A stretch of DNA of 38,048 nucleotides from an uncultured Methylococcales bacterium (lineage in GTDB: Bacteria > Pseudomonadota > Gammaproteobacteria > Methylococcales > Methylomonadaceae), in the NCBI GenBank assembly GCA_903902705.1, contig CAIUVX010000029.1, positions 1-38,048 on the forward strand, in the 5' to 3' direction. Positions 1 to 7,503 of the stretch are shown piece by piece. Both the position numbers and the translations under genes were made by a program. The notes below the pieces were generated by a model. That model was not told where the DNA came from. It did no database searches and saw only the letters and a list, made by a program, of their open reading frames with translations. Positions within the stretch are counted from its first letter, which is position 1. Each line of letters begins with the position of its first letter.

Positions 1-92
1 CCCTCTAATAACTTGTAAAATCTTTCCTTGTCTAACCCTGTCGCTGACCTCCACTGTCTTTCTGTTTTTAAATCACTGGTTGTTATTTTCAT
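1..92 (-). CDS. Transposase N-terminus (partial, runs off the window)
   Basis: Reading leftwards from the ATG at 92-90 gives 30 codons open to the window edge, starting MKITTSDLKTERQW and continuing through a segment RFYKLLE. This looks like the helix-turn-helix start of a DDE-type insertion-sequence transposase, where a short basic helical N-terminus precedes the catalytic domain. I see no strong ribosome binding site upstream and cannot see the catalytic residues, so the call rests only on N-terminal resemblance. Its position at the edge of the injection-system locus, with IS remnants at the other edge, fits a mobile-element boundary. It could also be a remnant. Confidence 0.45.
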   Translation of the reverse strand, partial: MKITTSDLKTERQWRSATGLDKERFYKLLE

Positions 93-356
93 CTGGCTTT
101 TTAATGTGTTTTAATATGGAAGTATTTTATCTCTAATCTGACGCATCAAGTCTAATTATTCCATACCGCTAATTCGATGTAGGGATATTATTTTTAGCCA
201 TATCCTAAGCAACCTTTATGCAGAACGGTATTAGCTGTAGACCGTTAAAAATCTACTGCGAATGCCCTTAAATTCAAAAAATATTGAGCTTTTGGTTTTT
301 GAGCAGTAATCGTGCCGAACGGGGTTGTTTGTTTACACAAAAATTTTACTTACGCA

Positions 357-370
357 TGGAATCGATTCCA
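357..370. promoter_or_regulatory. 14-bp perfect palindrome, possible operator
   Basis: The sequence TGGAATCGATTCCA is its own reverse complement over 14 bases. It lies about 280 bases upstream of the activator gene in non-coding DNA, which suits a dimeric repressor site. No cognate regulator can be named. Confidence 0.25.
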
Positions 371-503
371 ATCGCTCGTCTTCTTATGATCTGTCCTGTT
401 TAGTGTAGCCACATCACTCTATGTATTTTTGTTTTGTTATCGCGCCACATAAAATATACTTATTTCACTAAATAGCGAAAGTCCTATACCATTTGAATTT
501 AAA

Positions 504-510
504 GTGTAAC
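504..510 (+). promoter_or_regulatory. Possible activator half-site GTGTAAC
   Basis: GTGTAAC here matches the arm of the palindrome at 2245-2267 in front of the operon. It lies about 90 bases upstream of the sigma-54 element at 595-611, a normal enhancer distance. Only one arm is clear, so autoregulation by the adjacent activator is a weak inference. Confidence 0.3.
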
Positions 511-594
511 TTGTGTATAAACTAAGAATTGCTGAAAATTAATAATATGCGCAAAAAATAGTTGTTTCAGCCTCCGTAAATTTATTTCGATTAG

Positions 595-611
595 CTGGCG
601 ATAGTTTTGCA
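595..611 (+). promoter_or_regulatory. Sigma-54 (-24/-12) promoter of the activator gene
   Basis: CTGGCGATAGTTTTGCA has the TGGC and TTGCA blocks of the sigma-54 consensus. The invariant GG (597-598) and GC (609-610) are exactly 12 bases apart. Transcription would begin near 622, leaving a short leader to the ATG at 649. The inner bases after TGGC deviate from consensus. If functional, the activator would be under sigma-54 control itself. Confidence 0.6.
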
Positions 612-648
612 AAAGGCTCAATGTTTAGAAAAATGGTGAGAGATCATT

Positions 649-2115
649 ATGGAAATAAAAGATAAGAGCAATCAAGACCACACTCCAGATACTGGAGAAC
701 AGAAAAATAGTACAATTTATACGAATTCTACGAACTCGTTATTTTATTCATCAATGGTGCAATCTGAAGTTTGTAATGATATAAATTATCAGGAAATTCT
801 ACTTGCCATTCAAAATTCAGATTTAGCTCAACAAGTAAAAGGGATATTAACATCCTTCTGTGTTAAGGAATTAAAGACTTGTACCAGTTCTGCCAATATT
901 GTCGATAGTGTTCTTAATATCCATCCTAGTATTCTTATATTAGAATCACCCTGGAATAATAATATCGATACCTTAAATGCAGCATTAGAAATCAGACAGA
1001 TGGATAGACGATTTCCGATCATTCTCGTTACCACGAAAGGCTCTGAAGCCTTGGCAATTTCAGCCTTAAGAGCTGGAGTTAAAGACTATTTCTCTTCTTC
1101 TTTTTTACCTCATGAATTTAATGCCACGGTCAATCGCTGCATTTCTAATTATCACGCGCCCCGATCTTGTATAAAAAAACAGTTGCTTTCTACCAATGAT
1201 CAACAATTTATTGGAGAAAGTTTGTTAATGACCAGTGTAAAAACTTATCTGCGAAAATTGGCATTAGTCGATAGCCATGTACTGATTACTGGAGAGACAG
1301 GGACTGGAAAAGAGCTGACTGCTCAATACATTCATCAACACAGTGCGCGTCATGACAAGCCTTTTATAGCGATTAATTGCGCCGCTATTCCAGATGGTTT
1401 ATTGGAAAGTGAGTTATTTGGCTATGAGAAAGGTGCTTTTACTGGAGCTCATTGTGCTTACGCAGGCAAACTTAAATTGGCGGATGGAGGAAGCGTTTTT
1501 TTTGATGAGATTGGTGATATGAGTCCTTATACACAAGCCAAAATACTTCGGGTCATCGAGAGTAAAGAAGTCTATCCATTAGGGGCAAAACGAAGTGTAC
1601 CCATCAATATTCGTGTTATCGCCGCCACCAATTGTGATTTGGAAAACATGGTATTAAAAAAGGACTTTCGGCAAGACCTTTATTTTCGACTTAATGTTGC
1701 TCGAATACAACTGCCACCGTTGCGTGATAGAAAAGAGGATATTGAATGCTTGATCAACCATTATCTTAATGTATTCAGTCAACAGTTTGGATACAGAATA
1801 TCAGGATTTACTACAGAGGCTTGGGAATTGATGCTTCATTACGGTTGGCCAGGTAATATTAGGGAGCTTAAAAATGTTCTTGAAACGATCTTTATTGATC
1901 CGCCCGCTAACCGAATTTCTATACAAGACCTACCAAATTTTATCCGCTCACTTCGTGAGAGAGAAGAGGACATCCCGCTTGCTGAACGTGATCTGTTGCT
2001 TTCTACGTTACGTTCTGTCCATTGGAACAAAAGTAAAGCTGCTGAGCAATTACAATGGTCACGCATGACGCTGTATCGAAAGATGGAGAAATATCAAATC
2101 ATTGATATTAAGTAA
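649..2115 (+). CDS. Sigma-54-dependent transcriptional activator (NtrC class) with degenerate receiver
   Basis: This 488-residue protein has the standard enhancer-binding-protein layout. Residues ~47-165 resemble a response-regulator receiver, ~190-420 are the AAA+ sigma-54 interaction domain with Walker A GETGTGKE (215-222) and the GAFTGA loop (262-267) that contacts sigma-54, and the last ~40 residues form a Fis-type helix-turn-helix (KSKAAEQL...TLYRKMEKY). The receiver lacks the usual phosphoacceptor: the strand that normally ends in Asp reads ILILESPW, with Glu99 in that place, and the N-terminal acidic pair is absent. Control by phosphorylation is therefore unlikely. The start is supported by GGTGAGAG (635-642) six bases before the ATG. 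It lies directly upstream of the operon promoter region and is the obvious candidate for its activator. Confidence 0.93.
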   Translation: MEIKDKSNQDHTPDTGEQKNSTIYTNSTNSLFYSSMVQSEVCNDINYQEILLAIQNSDLAQQVKGILTSFCVKELKTCTSSANIVDSVLNIHPSILILESPWNNNIDTLNAALEIRQMDRRFPIILVTTKGSEALAISALRAGVKDYFSSSFLPHEFNATVNRCISNYHAPRSCIKKQLLSTNDQQFIGESLLMTSVKTYLRKLALVDSHVLITGETGTGKELTAQYIHQHSARHDKPFIAINCAAIPDGLLESELFGYEKGAFTGAHCAYAGKLKLADGGSVFFDEIGDMSPYTQAKILRVIESKEVYPLGAKRSVPINIRVIAATNCDLENMVLKKDFRQDLYFRLNVARIQLPPLRDRKEDIECLINHYLNVFSQQFGYRISGFTTEAWELMLHYGWPGNIRELKNVLETIFIDPPANRISIQDLPNFIRSLREREEDIPLAERDLLLSTLRSVHWNKSKAAEQLQWSRMTLYRKMEKYQIIDIK

Positions 2116-2145
2116 AATTCTCTTATAAGCCAAACTAAAAGTATT

Positions 2146-2174
2146 GTTACAAACTGTAACGTTACATGTTACAT
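2146..2174. promoter_or_regulatory. Putative enhancer site 1: clustered TGTAAC/GTTACA repeats
   Basis: GTTACA (2146-2151) and TGTAAC (2155-2160) form an inverted repeat. TGTAACGTTACA (2155-2166) is a perfect 12-bp palindrome, and a further TGTTACAT follows at 2167-2174. The cluster lies about 170-200 bases upstream of the -24 element, where NtrC-class activators usually bind. The same arm sequence recurs at 2245-2267. Confidence 0.6.
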
Positions 2175-2244
2175 ATCTTTTTGCCTAACCTTTCCACCAT
2201 TTATCAGGATTTAGGGTAAAAAATCTTAAATCCTTATGTAAAAA

Positions 2245-2267
2245 GTGTAACAGCAAGCTTGTTACAC
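2245..2267. promoter_or_regulatory. Putative enhancer site 2: 8-bp inverted repeat
   Basis: Arms GTGTAACA (2245-2252) and TGTTACAC (2260-2267) are perfect inverted repeats around a 7-base spacer. The site is about 80 bases upstream of the -24 element. It shares its half-site with site 1, which suggests one dimeric protein binding both, most simply the activator encoded at 649-2115. Confidence 0.65.
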
Positions 2268-2346
2268 AACTCCAGCAGCCTGTCGGCATAGAATCAAAAA
2301 AAGCTTTAAATTCAATATATTGAATAGATAATATACAAGCTAAAAG

Positions 2347-2363
2347 TTGGCATCTTTATTGCA
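2347..2363 (+). promoter_or_regulatory. Sigma-54 (-24/-12) promoter of the injection-system operon
   Basis: TTGGCATCTTTATTGCA matches the sigma-54 consensus, with TTGGCA at -24 and TTGCA at -12. The GG (2349-2350) and GC (2361-2362) are spaced exactly 12 bases. Transcription should start near 2374, about 50 bases before the first gene. The enhancer-like repeats upstream and the adjacent activator gene support it. Confidence 0.8.
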
Positions 2364-2424
2364 TTTTAAATAAGCATTGGCGATGTAGTTTTCAGGTAGG
2401 CGTTGTGCCGCCAGGACAATATCT

Positions 2425-2676
2425 ATGAGCAATATACATGACAAGTGGTGTGAACCCCATTCCTTGGAGGGAAAATATGTCAACTTTTTCAAAGTCGGTC
2501 ACAATGCGTTTGAATTCGTTATCGACTTTGGGCAAGTCTACGATGAAAACCAGGAGCCTCACATACACACTCGCATTATCACCAGCCCAGTTTATGCCAA
2601 GGCGTTTTTGGAAACCTTACGAGAGTCGGTTGAACAGTATGAAAAAAATATTACCGATTCTGCTAACGATGACTGA
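2425..2676 (+). CDS. DUF3467 family small protein, first gene of the operon
   Basis: This 83-residue protein resembles the DUF3467 family, with the features EGKYVNFFKVGHNAFEF and a following IDFGQ segment, then a HTRIITSPVYAKAF stretch and a C-terminal amphipathic helix. The biochemical role of the family is unknown. A weak AGGA lies about ten bases before the ATG. Its position as the first gene after the sigma-54 promoter, with about 40 bases to the next gene, puts it in the injection-system transcription unit. It has no signal peptide or membrane segment. It may act in assembly or as a small accessory subunit, but nothing in the sequence settles that. Confidence 0.75.
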   Translation: MSNIHDKWCEPHSLEGKYVNFFKVGHNAFEFVIDFGQVYDENQEPHIHTRIITSPVYAKAFLETLRESVEQYEKNITDSANDD

Positions 2677-2717
2677 TGATTCGCTAAGTAACAGTTGCTC
2701 AATAAGGAATTGTCGCA

Positions 2718-3326
2718 ATGGCTAACTTTAATGCAATCGGGGCGGTAAGCACTACCCTTACTAATCTTATCAAAGATAACTATTCGAGTGAGTTTGGCGC
2801 AACACCCGAACCCGTTGTTCATCTCCATCAAACCAACGATTTCAAAACGTCGATGGCAAAAGAGAATGTTGATAGTTTTTCAGTTTATTTATACCGCGTT
2901 GCAATAAACGGAAGTGTACGGAACAGCTCTTCCAAACGGACTCCCGAAGGTCATCGCTTTCGCCCCTCGTTACCACTTGATCTGTACTATCTAATCACAC
3001 CTTGGGTAACAGACACTGAACGTCAACACCGTATGCTTGGTTGGCTGATGCGAATGCTGGAAGATGTCGGTACGCTTGGTTCAAGTCATTTAAACCACAA
3101 TCAGTATAGCGTCGGAACTAATACCTTCTTAGCGACTGAAAGTATTGACATTGTCTGTGATCCGCTTGCACTGAACGACTACTTCACTATCTGGGATAGG
3201 CTTGGAGCATTACCTTTATCAATCACTTATGTACTACGCATGGTCATGATAGATTCTAATGTGAGTATTGATGATGGAAAACTGGTTCAGACACGCAGTT
3301 TTGATATGGGTAAGGTGGTCACATGA
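2718..3326 (+). CDS. Tube-terminator/cap protein, DUF4255 (Pvc16_N) family
   Basis: This 202-residue protein resembles the DUF4255 family, the N-terminal domain of Afp16/Pvc16 that caps the inner tube and ends its elongation. Typical elements are the helical start (AIGAVSTTLTNLI), the central DLYYLITPW strand followed by the QHRMLGWLMRMLED helix, and the late segment WDRLGALPLSITYVLRMVMI. AAGGAA about nine bases upstream supports the ATG. The stop overlaps the next start by four bases (ATGA), so translation is probably coupled. In Afp the cap gene lies near the end of the cluster, whereas here it comes near the beginning. Confidence 0.85.
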   Translation: MANFNAIGAVSTTLTNLIKDNYSSEFGATPEPVVHLHQTNDFKTSMAKENVDSFSVYLYRVAINGSVRNSSSKRTPEGHRFRPSLPLDLYYLITPWVTDTERQHRMLGWLMRMLEDVGTLGSSHLNHNQYSVGTNTFLATESIDIVCDPLALNDYFTIWDRLGALPLSITYVLRMVMIDSNVSIDDGKLVQTRSFDMGKVVT

Positions 3327-4228
3327 TGTCGAACGTACAGGTATTAGAGCGCACCACGCGCCGTGTTCCCTTAGGTTTGCAAGTCTGGGATATTGCAACC
3401 GCGACCCATTTGATTGAAGGTCTGGAAATACAGGTAACATCTGGCGCACGCGCTACAGGCACAAGGGCTGCTACAAATCGCAGTGGTGTCTATTATGCGT
3501 TTAATGTACCCAGATTGCAGCAGTTTGAATTGAATGAGGATGATATTGATGCCTGGAAAACGCAACGTCGTCCCTACAAGATAGAAGTGCGTGATCCTGC
3601 TGGTCGATTTCTGCCATTTGTTTTTGATGCCGACTTACCAATTCGTGATCTGATGACGTGGCTCACATCAAGGATATCGCCTCCCCAACCATTTATTGTT
3701 CCGAGCGATCAGAGTTCGGTGATTCAACAGATACCACTATTTTCATCTGTGAGTCGCCCAGTACCAGACACACTGGCTGTTGTGCGTGCAGAATTACGGG
3801 AAATCGATACGAACCGACCTGCGGCATGGAGTCTGCTTAAAGTAAGTATTGATACGACAGTATTGGGAATTGGTCTGGCTGATCAGAAAGGTCGCGTAGC
3901 TATTTTGTTTCCCTATCCTAAGCGGTCATCACCAGTACTACCTTCAACACCTCCAGCTACCAACGCTTTTCGCTGGGACATTGAGTTGACCGCATATTAC
4001 ACACCGTGGCAGACAGCAGTGCCAGTACCAGACGCACTCGACCTAGCGTATTTGGTCAAACAGTTTGATTCGCCGCGTAAACTTATTCAATCAATGGAAT
4101 TCCCAACACAGGCACTCTCAGTACAAGTGCTTGAATACAGGAAGCCATTAACCGTTCGTACCGAAATTTCAGCGACTAAAAAGCCGTCGTCATTTTTATT
4201 TGTCAACACACAGCCTGATATGCCTTGA
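3323..4228 (+). CDS. Beta-rich eCIS accessory protein of unknown function
   Basis: This 301-residue protein looks all-beta. The first ~115 residues resemble a carboxypeptidase-regulatory/Ig-like sandwich (VPLGLQVWDIATATHLIEGL..., NRSGVYYAFNVP, YKIEVRDPAGRFLPF). The second part (residues ~150-285) has a similar strand pattern (ELREIDTNRPAAWSLLKVSI, GLADQKGRVAILFPYP). There is no signal peptide. The gene starts inside the stop of the DUF4255 cap gene, with a double ATG (3323 or 3326), so the two are translationally coupled and may form one complex at the cap end of the particle. That pairing is inference from gene order. I do not recognise a named family. Confidence 0.7.
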   Translation: MMSNVQVLERTTRRVPLGLQVWDIATATHLIEGLEIQVTSGARATGTRAATNRSGVYYAFNVPRLQQFELNEDDIDAWKTQRRPYKIEVRDPAGRFLPFVFDADLPIRDLMTWLTSRISPPQPFIVPSDQSSVIQQIPLFSSVSRPVPDTLAVVRAELREIDTNRPAAWSLLKVSIDTTVLGIGLADQKGRVAILFPYPKRSSPVLPSTPPATNAFRWDIELTAYYTPWQTAVPVPDALDLAYLVKQFDSPRKLIQSMEFPTQALSVQVLEYRKPLTVRTEISATKKPSSFLFVNTQPDMP

Positions 4229-4258
4229 TATGTAGTAAAAAAGGCGAGGAGAACCGCA

Positions 4259-7027
4259 ATGCCTGAATATTTAGCCCCTGGCGTTTATGTTGAAGAAACA
4301 TCATTTCGCGCCAAATCGATTGAAGGTGTCAGTACGACAACGACTGGCTTCGTAGGTCCAGCCCGTTTCGGTCCGACCGATATTGAACCCGAACTGCTCA
4401 CCAGCCTGCTTGAATTTGAGCGTACCTATGGTGATCGCTTACAACTCAAATACAACGGGGAGACAAACCTCACGCATAACTACTTATGGCACGCCGTTCG
4501 TGCTTTCTTTGAAGAAGGCGGTAGTCGGCTTTATGTGTCGCGGGTTTTTCAACCAAAAGACGGTAAGACAGAAAATGATAGTTGTGCCAATAGCAAAGTT
4601 CCATCGGCTAAACCAGCTCCTCCTGATCCTGTCAGCTTACCTACTACACCTGTAAATGGAAAAAAAATTACCTTAAAGGCACGTTATCCAGAAGCAGTTG
4701 ATACTTTTGAAGTGCGGTTTAGTCTGGCGTTGGGAGATAATGTTTTCAGTATTGATGCCAGCAAAAAAGCATCTGTAGCAGCGGGATTGGGAAATAGCGA
4801 CGTTGTACTAATTACCAGAACATTTCCCACGCCTTCGGGACAAAAAATTAATGAGCTGTTCACATCAGCCTATCCACCGTTAGACAATTTTTGGCAGTCT
4901 GAGGCTAATCCACTCTCAAATGTTGGCTTCTTCATTGCACTAGACAAGGGTGCTGACCAGTGGAGTTTTGAAACAACACAACCAGATAAGTCGATTCTGT
5001 TAAATGGTAACAATGATGTTCCAGCGACACCCGTTGAAGGTCTCAATGATTATGGCTCTGAGATAAAAATACTGCCTGTCAAACTGGCGGTTATTATTAC
5101 CAAGAATGGTAAAATTCAAGATGCGCAGACTGTTTCTCTCGACCTAAAAAATACAGCTTCAATATTCGACCAGTTCAGCAGTAATCAACAGAATACATCA
5201 CCCCTGGTAATAGAAGGAACTAACCTGAAAACTGGCTTGGATATATTGCATGTATTGAACCAAGCCAGTGATAAAGTTAGTAAACAAGCTGATGAGAAAA
5301 AAAGAGAATTACTGACCACGCTAGTTACTCGAGTGAATGAAGTCTCCGCAGAAAAACGCTCTAATTTTTTGACTGTTACACTCAAAAAATTTGAAGAGTC
5401 TAAATGTTTATTAACTGTACGAACACGTTTTCCAGGAGATGCAGGCAACTACTTTCGTGTTTGCTTTACGCTACGGCTAGGACAAAATATCTTCAGTGCA
5501 CCCGAAGACGACAAAGATAAGACTAAGAATAAGGCTTTTGTAGCGGGATTGAGTGAAGAAGATGTGGTGTTAATAACTACAACTGACGATAAATTCCCTG
5601 CATTCAATGTGTCACAACCAAGTATTCCGCCAATACCGTCTGATAATCCAATACATAGATTTTTTATTGCACAGTTCGATAATAAAACTCAAGATTGGGG
5701 TTTCAAAACGGGTACAGCAGAGCCAGTTTGGCTAAATAAAATTGGTATCGAAAACAACGACGATAAGACCAACAACAATCTTAAAATACGAATCGTCACC
5801 TTAGCTATCACAGTGATTCGGGAAGATGGCGGAACTCAAGTATGGGAGGGACTTCCCCTAGACCCAAATCACCGTCGTGGTCAGACTCCAGATTCAGTAT
5901 TTGCTAAATTCAGCGAAAAGCCATCGAACATAGCCGATGAACGTCAATTGCCGATTGTAATAATAAATGGAGAGAAAGAAGAACAAGGAAATGAAGCAGC
6001 AACTGGTTTGGATGTGTTGAATATACTAGCCAGCGAAAATAATTCTCTGCTGAGTTCGTTAGTCAAAGACAAGTCCAATGAAGATGAACGCTCTGTGACT
6101 GTTAAGCTCGAAGGTGGCAATGATGGCGGACAACCTGGCGATAGTACCTATAAGGGCGAGGTGCGGGATGAAGACGAAAGAAAAACTGGCTTAGTCGCCT
6201 TTGAGGATTTAGAGGATATATCCATTGTCGCAGCACCAGGCTCAACACAGGGGCTAAAGGATGATCCCAAGCGGGCGCAAGCAATCATGTTAGCACTGAT
6301 TTCTCATGCTGAGCGTATGCGTTATCGTATTGCGATACTGGATAGTGGTGATGGTCAACTCATTTCTGAAGTGCGTGCCTTACGCGCCAAACTCGATTCC
6401 AAATATGCGGCACTCTATTTCCCCTGGATTAAAGTGCTAGACCCTGTGACACGCACTGAAATTGCATTGCCGCCATCTGGATTTGTAGCGGGTATCTACG
6501 CTCGCAACGATAAAGAACGGGCGGTTTACAAAGCACCTGCGAATGAAGTGGTACGCGGTGCATTGAGTTTTGAAATGATGCTAAACAAAAGCCAGCAGGA
6601 AGTGCTTAATCCTGAAGGCATCAACTGTTTTCGCTTCTTTGAAGGACGCGGTATGCGGCTTTGGGGGGCGCGGACTATTAGCTCTGATCCTGAATGGAAG
6701 TATGTCAACCTCCGACGTTACTTTGCCTATCTTGAGCGTTCCATTGATAAAGGTACGCAATGGGCAGTGTTTGAACCGAACGGTGATCAACTGTGGGCAA
6801 ATGTACGCCGCACTATCAGCGACTTTCTATTCAATGAATGGCAAAACGGCGCACTTTTAGGCGATAAACCAGAAAAGTCGTATTTCGTTAAATGTGATCG
6901 TTCGACCATGTCGCAAAATGACCTAGACAATGGTCGCTTAATCTGTCTCATCGGTGTAGCACCATTACGACCCGCTGAATTCGTTATTTTCCGTATCGGT
7001 CAATGGACTGCTGATCGCAAAGGTTGA
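4259..7027 (+). CDS. Contractile sheath protein 1 (Afp2-4/phage tail sheath family), very long
   Basis: This 922-residue protein has a sheath N-terminus (PEYLAPGVYVEETSFRAKSIEG, residues 2-23, then TGFVGPARFGP) and a sheath C-terminal domain from about residue 625 (DLEDISIVAAPG, then FVAGIYARNDKERAVYKAPA, PEWKYVNLRRYFAYLERSI and FEPNGDQLWANVRRTI). Afp-type sheath proteins are commonly 350-500 residues, so about 480 residues are extra and lie between the two halves. The insert contains two related modules (about residues 134-333 and 380-592), each starting with a strand pair around LxxRxPxxxxxFxVxF and ending TGLDxLxxL. The insert should sit on the particle surface. GAGGAG upstream supports the ATG at 4259. 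Confidence 0.93.
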   Translation: MPEYLAPGVYVEETSFRAKSIEGVSTTTTGFVGPARFGPTDIEPELLTSLLEFERTYGDRLQLKYNGETNLTHNYLWHAVRAFFEEGGSRLYVSRVFQPKDGKTENDSCANSKVPSAKPAPPDPVSLPTTPVNGKKITLKARYPEAVDTFEVRFSLALGDNVFSIDASKKASVAAGLGNSDVVLITRTFPTPSGQKINELFTSAYPPLDNFWQSEANPLSNVGFFIALDKGADQWSFETTQPDKSILLNGNNDVPATPVEGLNDYGSEIKILPVKLAVIITKNGKIQDAQTVSLDLKNTASIFDQFSSNQQNTSPLVIEGTNLKTGLDILHVLNQASDKVSKQADEKKRELLTTLVTRVNEVSAEKRSNFLTVTLKKFEESKCLLTVRTRFPGDAGNYFRVCFTLRLGQNIFSAPEDDKDKTKNKAFVAGLSEEDVVLITTTDDKFPAFNVSQPSIPPIPSDNPIHRFFIAQFDNKTQDWGFKTGTAEPVWLNKIGIENNDDKTNNNLKIRIVTLAITVIREDGGTQVWEGLPLDPNHRRGQTPDSVFAKFSEKPSNIADERQLPIVIINGEKEEQGNEAATGLDVLNILASENNSLLSSLVKDKSNEDERSVTVKLEGGNDGGQPGDSTYKGEVRDEDERKTGLVAFEDLEDISIVAAPGSTQGLKDDPKRAQAIMLALISHAERMRYRIAILDSGDGQLISEVRALRAKLDSKYAALYFPWIKVLDPVTRTEIALPPSGFVAGIYARNDKERAVYKAPANEVVRGALSFEMMLNKSQQEVLNPEGINCFRFFEGRGMRLWGARTISSDPEWKYVNLRRYFAYLERSIDKGTQWAVFEPNGDQLWANVRRTISDFLFNEWQNGALLGDKPEKSYFVKCDRSTMSQNDLDNGRLICLIGVAPLRPAEFVIFRIGQWTADRKG

Positions 7028-7038
7028 GGAGAAATATC

Positions 7039-7497
7039 ATGGCAACAAGAGAGAATAACTTACCTTACGCACAGTTCAATTTCCAGGTCAGCTTTAGTGA
7101 TGGTGATGAAATTACTACAGCCGCTGGTTTTCAGGAGATTAGCGGAATTGGCATGGAAGTTGGGGTCGCTGAATATCGCACGGGTAATGCAAAAACCAAC
7201 AACGTGACCAAAATTACGGGGCTGAACAAGTCCTCGGACGTTACATTGAAACGAGGAGTAATTGGAGCACTAGATCTCTATAAATGGCTCGATGATGTCC
7301 GCAGTGGTAATCGTGGAACAAGGGCGGTAACGATTCAATTAAAAACCGAAACAGCAGGTAGCTCAGACACCGTGCTGACCTGGAAACTGAATGAAGCCCG
7401 TATCATTAAGTATACAAGTGGTCCATTGAACGCGAAGAGCAACGAAGTCGCTATGGAAGAACTGGTTCTTGCCTACGAACGGCTGGAGATGGAATAA
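7039..7497 (+). CDS. Inner tube protein 1 (Afp1/5, gp19/Hcp-like)
   Basis: This 152-residue protein is a tube subunit of the T4 gp19/Hcp-like fold: LPYAQFNFQVSF at the start, SGIGMEVGVAEYRTGN, KITGLNKSSDVTLKRGVIG, a LDLYKWLDDVRSG helix, and the ending NEVAMEELVLAYERLEME. Such subunits stack as hexamers to form the channel. I chose ATG 7039 because GAGGAG (7026-7031) stands seven bases before it. A longer reading from the TTG at 7024 would overlap the sheath stop and place the binding site inside the gene. It follows its sheath partner directly, giving the order sheath-tube-sheath-tube. Confidence 0.93.
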   Translation: MATRENNLPYAQFNFQVSFSDGDEITTAAGFQEISGIGMEVGVAEYRTGNAKTNNVTKITGLNKSSDVTLKRGVIGALDLYKWLDDVRSGNRGTRAVTIQLKTETAGSSDTVLTWKLNEARIIKYTSGPLNAKSNEVAMEELVLAYERLEME

Positions 7498-7503
7498 GCC
7501 ATC

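Larger units (their letters stand above)
93..648. other. Intergenic region upstream of the activator gene
   Basis: This AT-rich stretch of about 555 bases has no convincing gene on either strand. It holds a perfect 14-bp palindrome at 357-370, a GTGTAAC half-site at 504-510 and the sigma-54-like element at 595-611, which are listed separately. I see no RNA gene and no clear terminator. Confidence 0.6.
2116..2424. other. Operon control region
   Basis: This non-coding stretch of about 310 bases lies between the activator and the first injection-system gene. It contains two clusters of TGTAAC/GTTACA repeats, a weak stem (arms 2206-2213 and 2227-2234, no T-tract), a 16-bp AT-rich palindrome (2310-2325, ATTCAATATATTGAAT) and the sigma-54 promoter at 2347-2363. 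It holds no gene. Confidence 0.75.

Noticed and set aside
2206-2234. Rho-independent terminator after the activator gene
   Set aside because: The arms are AT-rich (AGGATTTA/TAAATCCT) with a 13-base loop and no following T-run.
2292-2304. IHF site between enhancers and promoter
   Set aside because: AATCAA is present but the TTR element at the required spacing is missing, so the consensus is not met.
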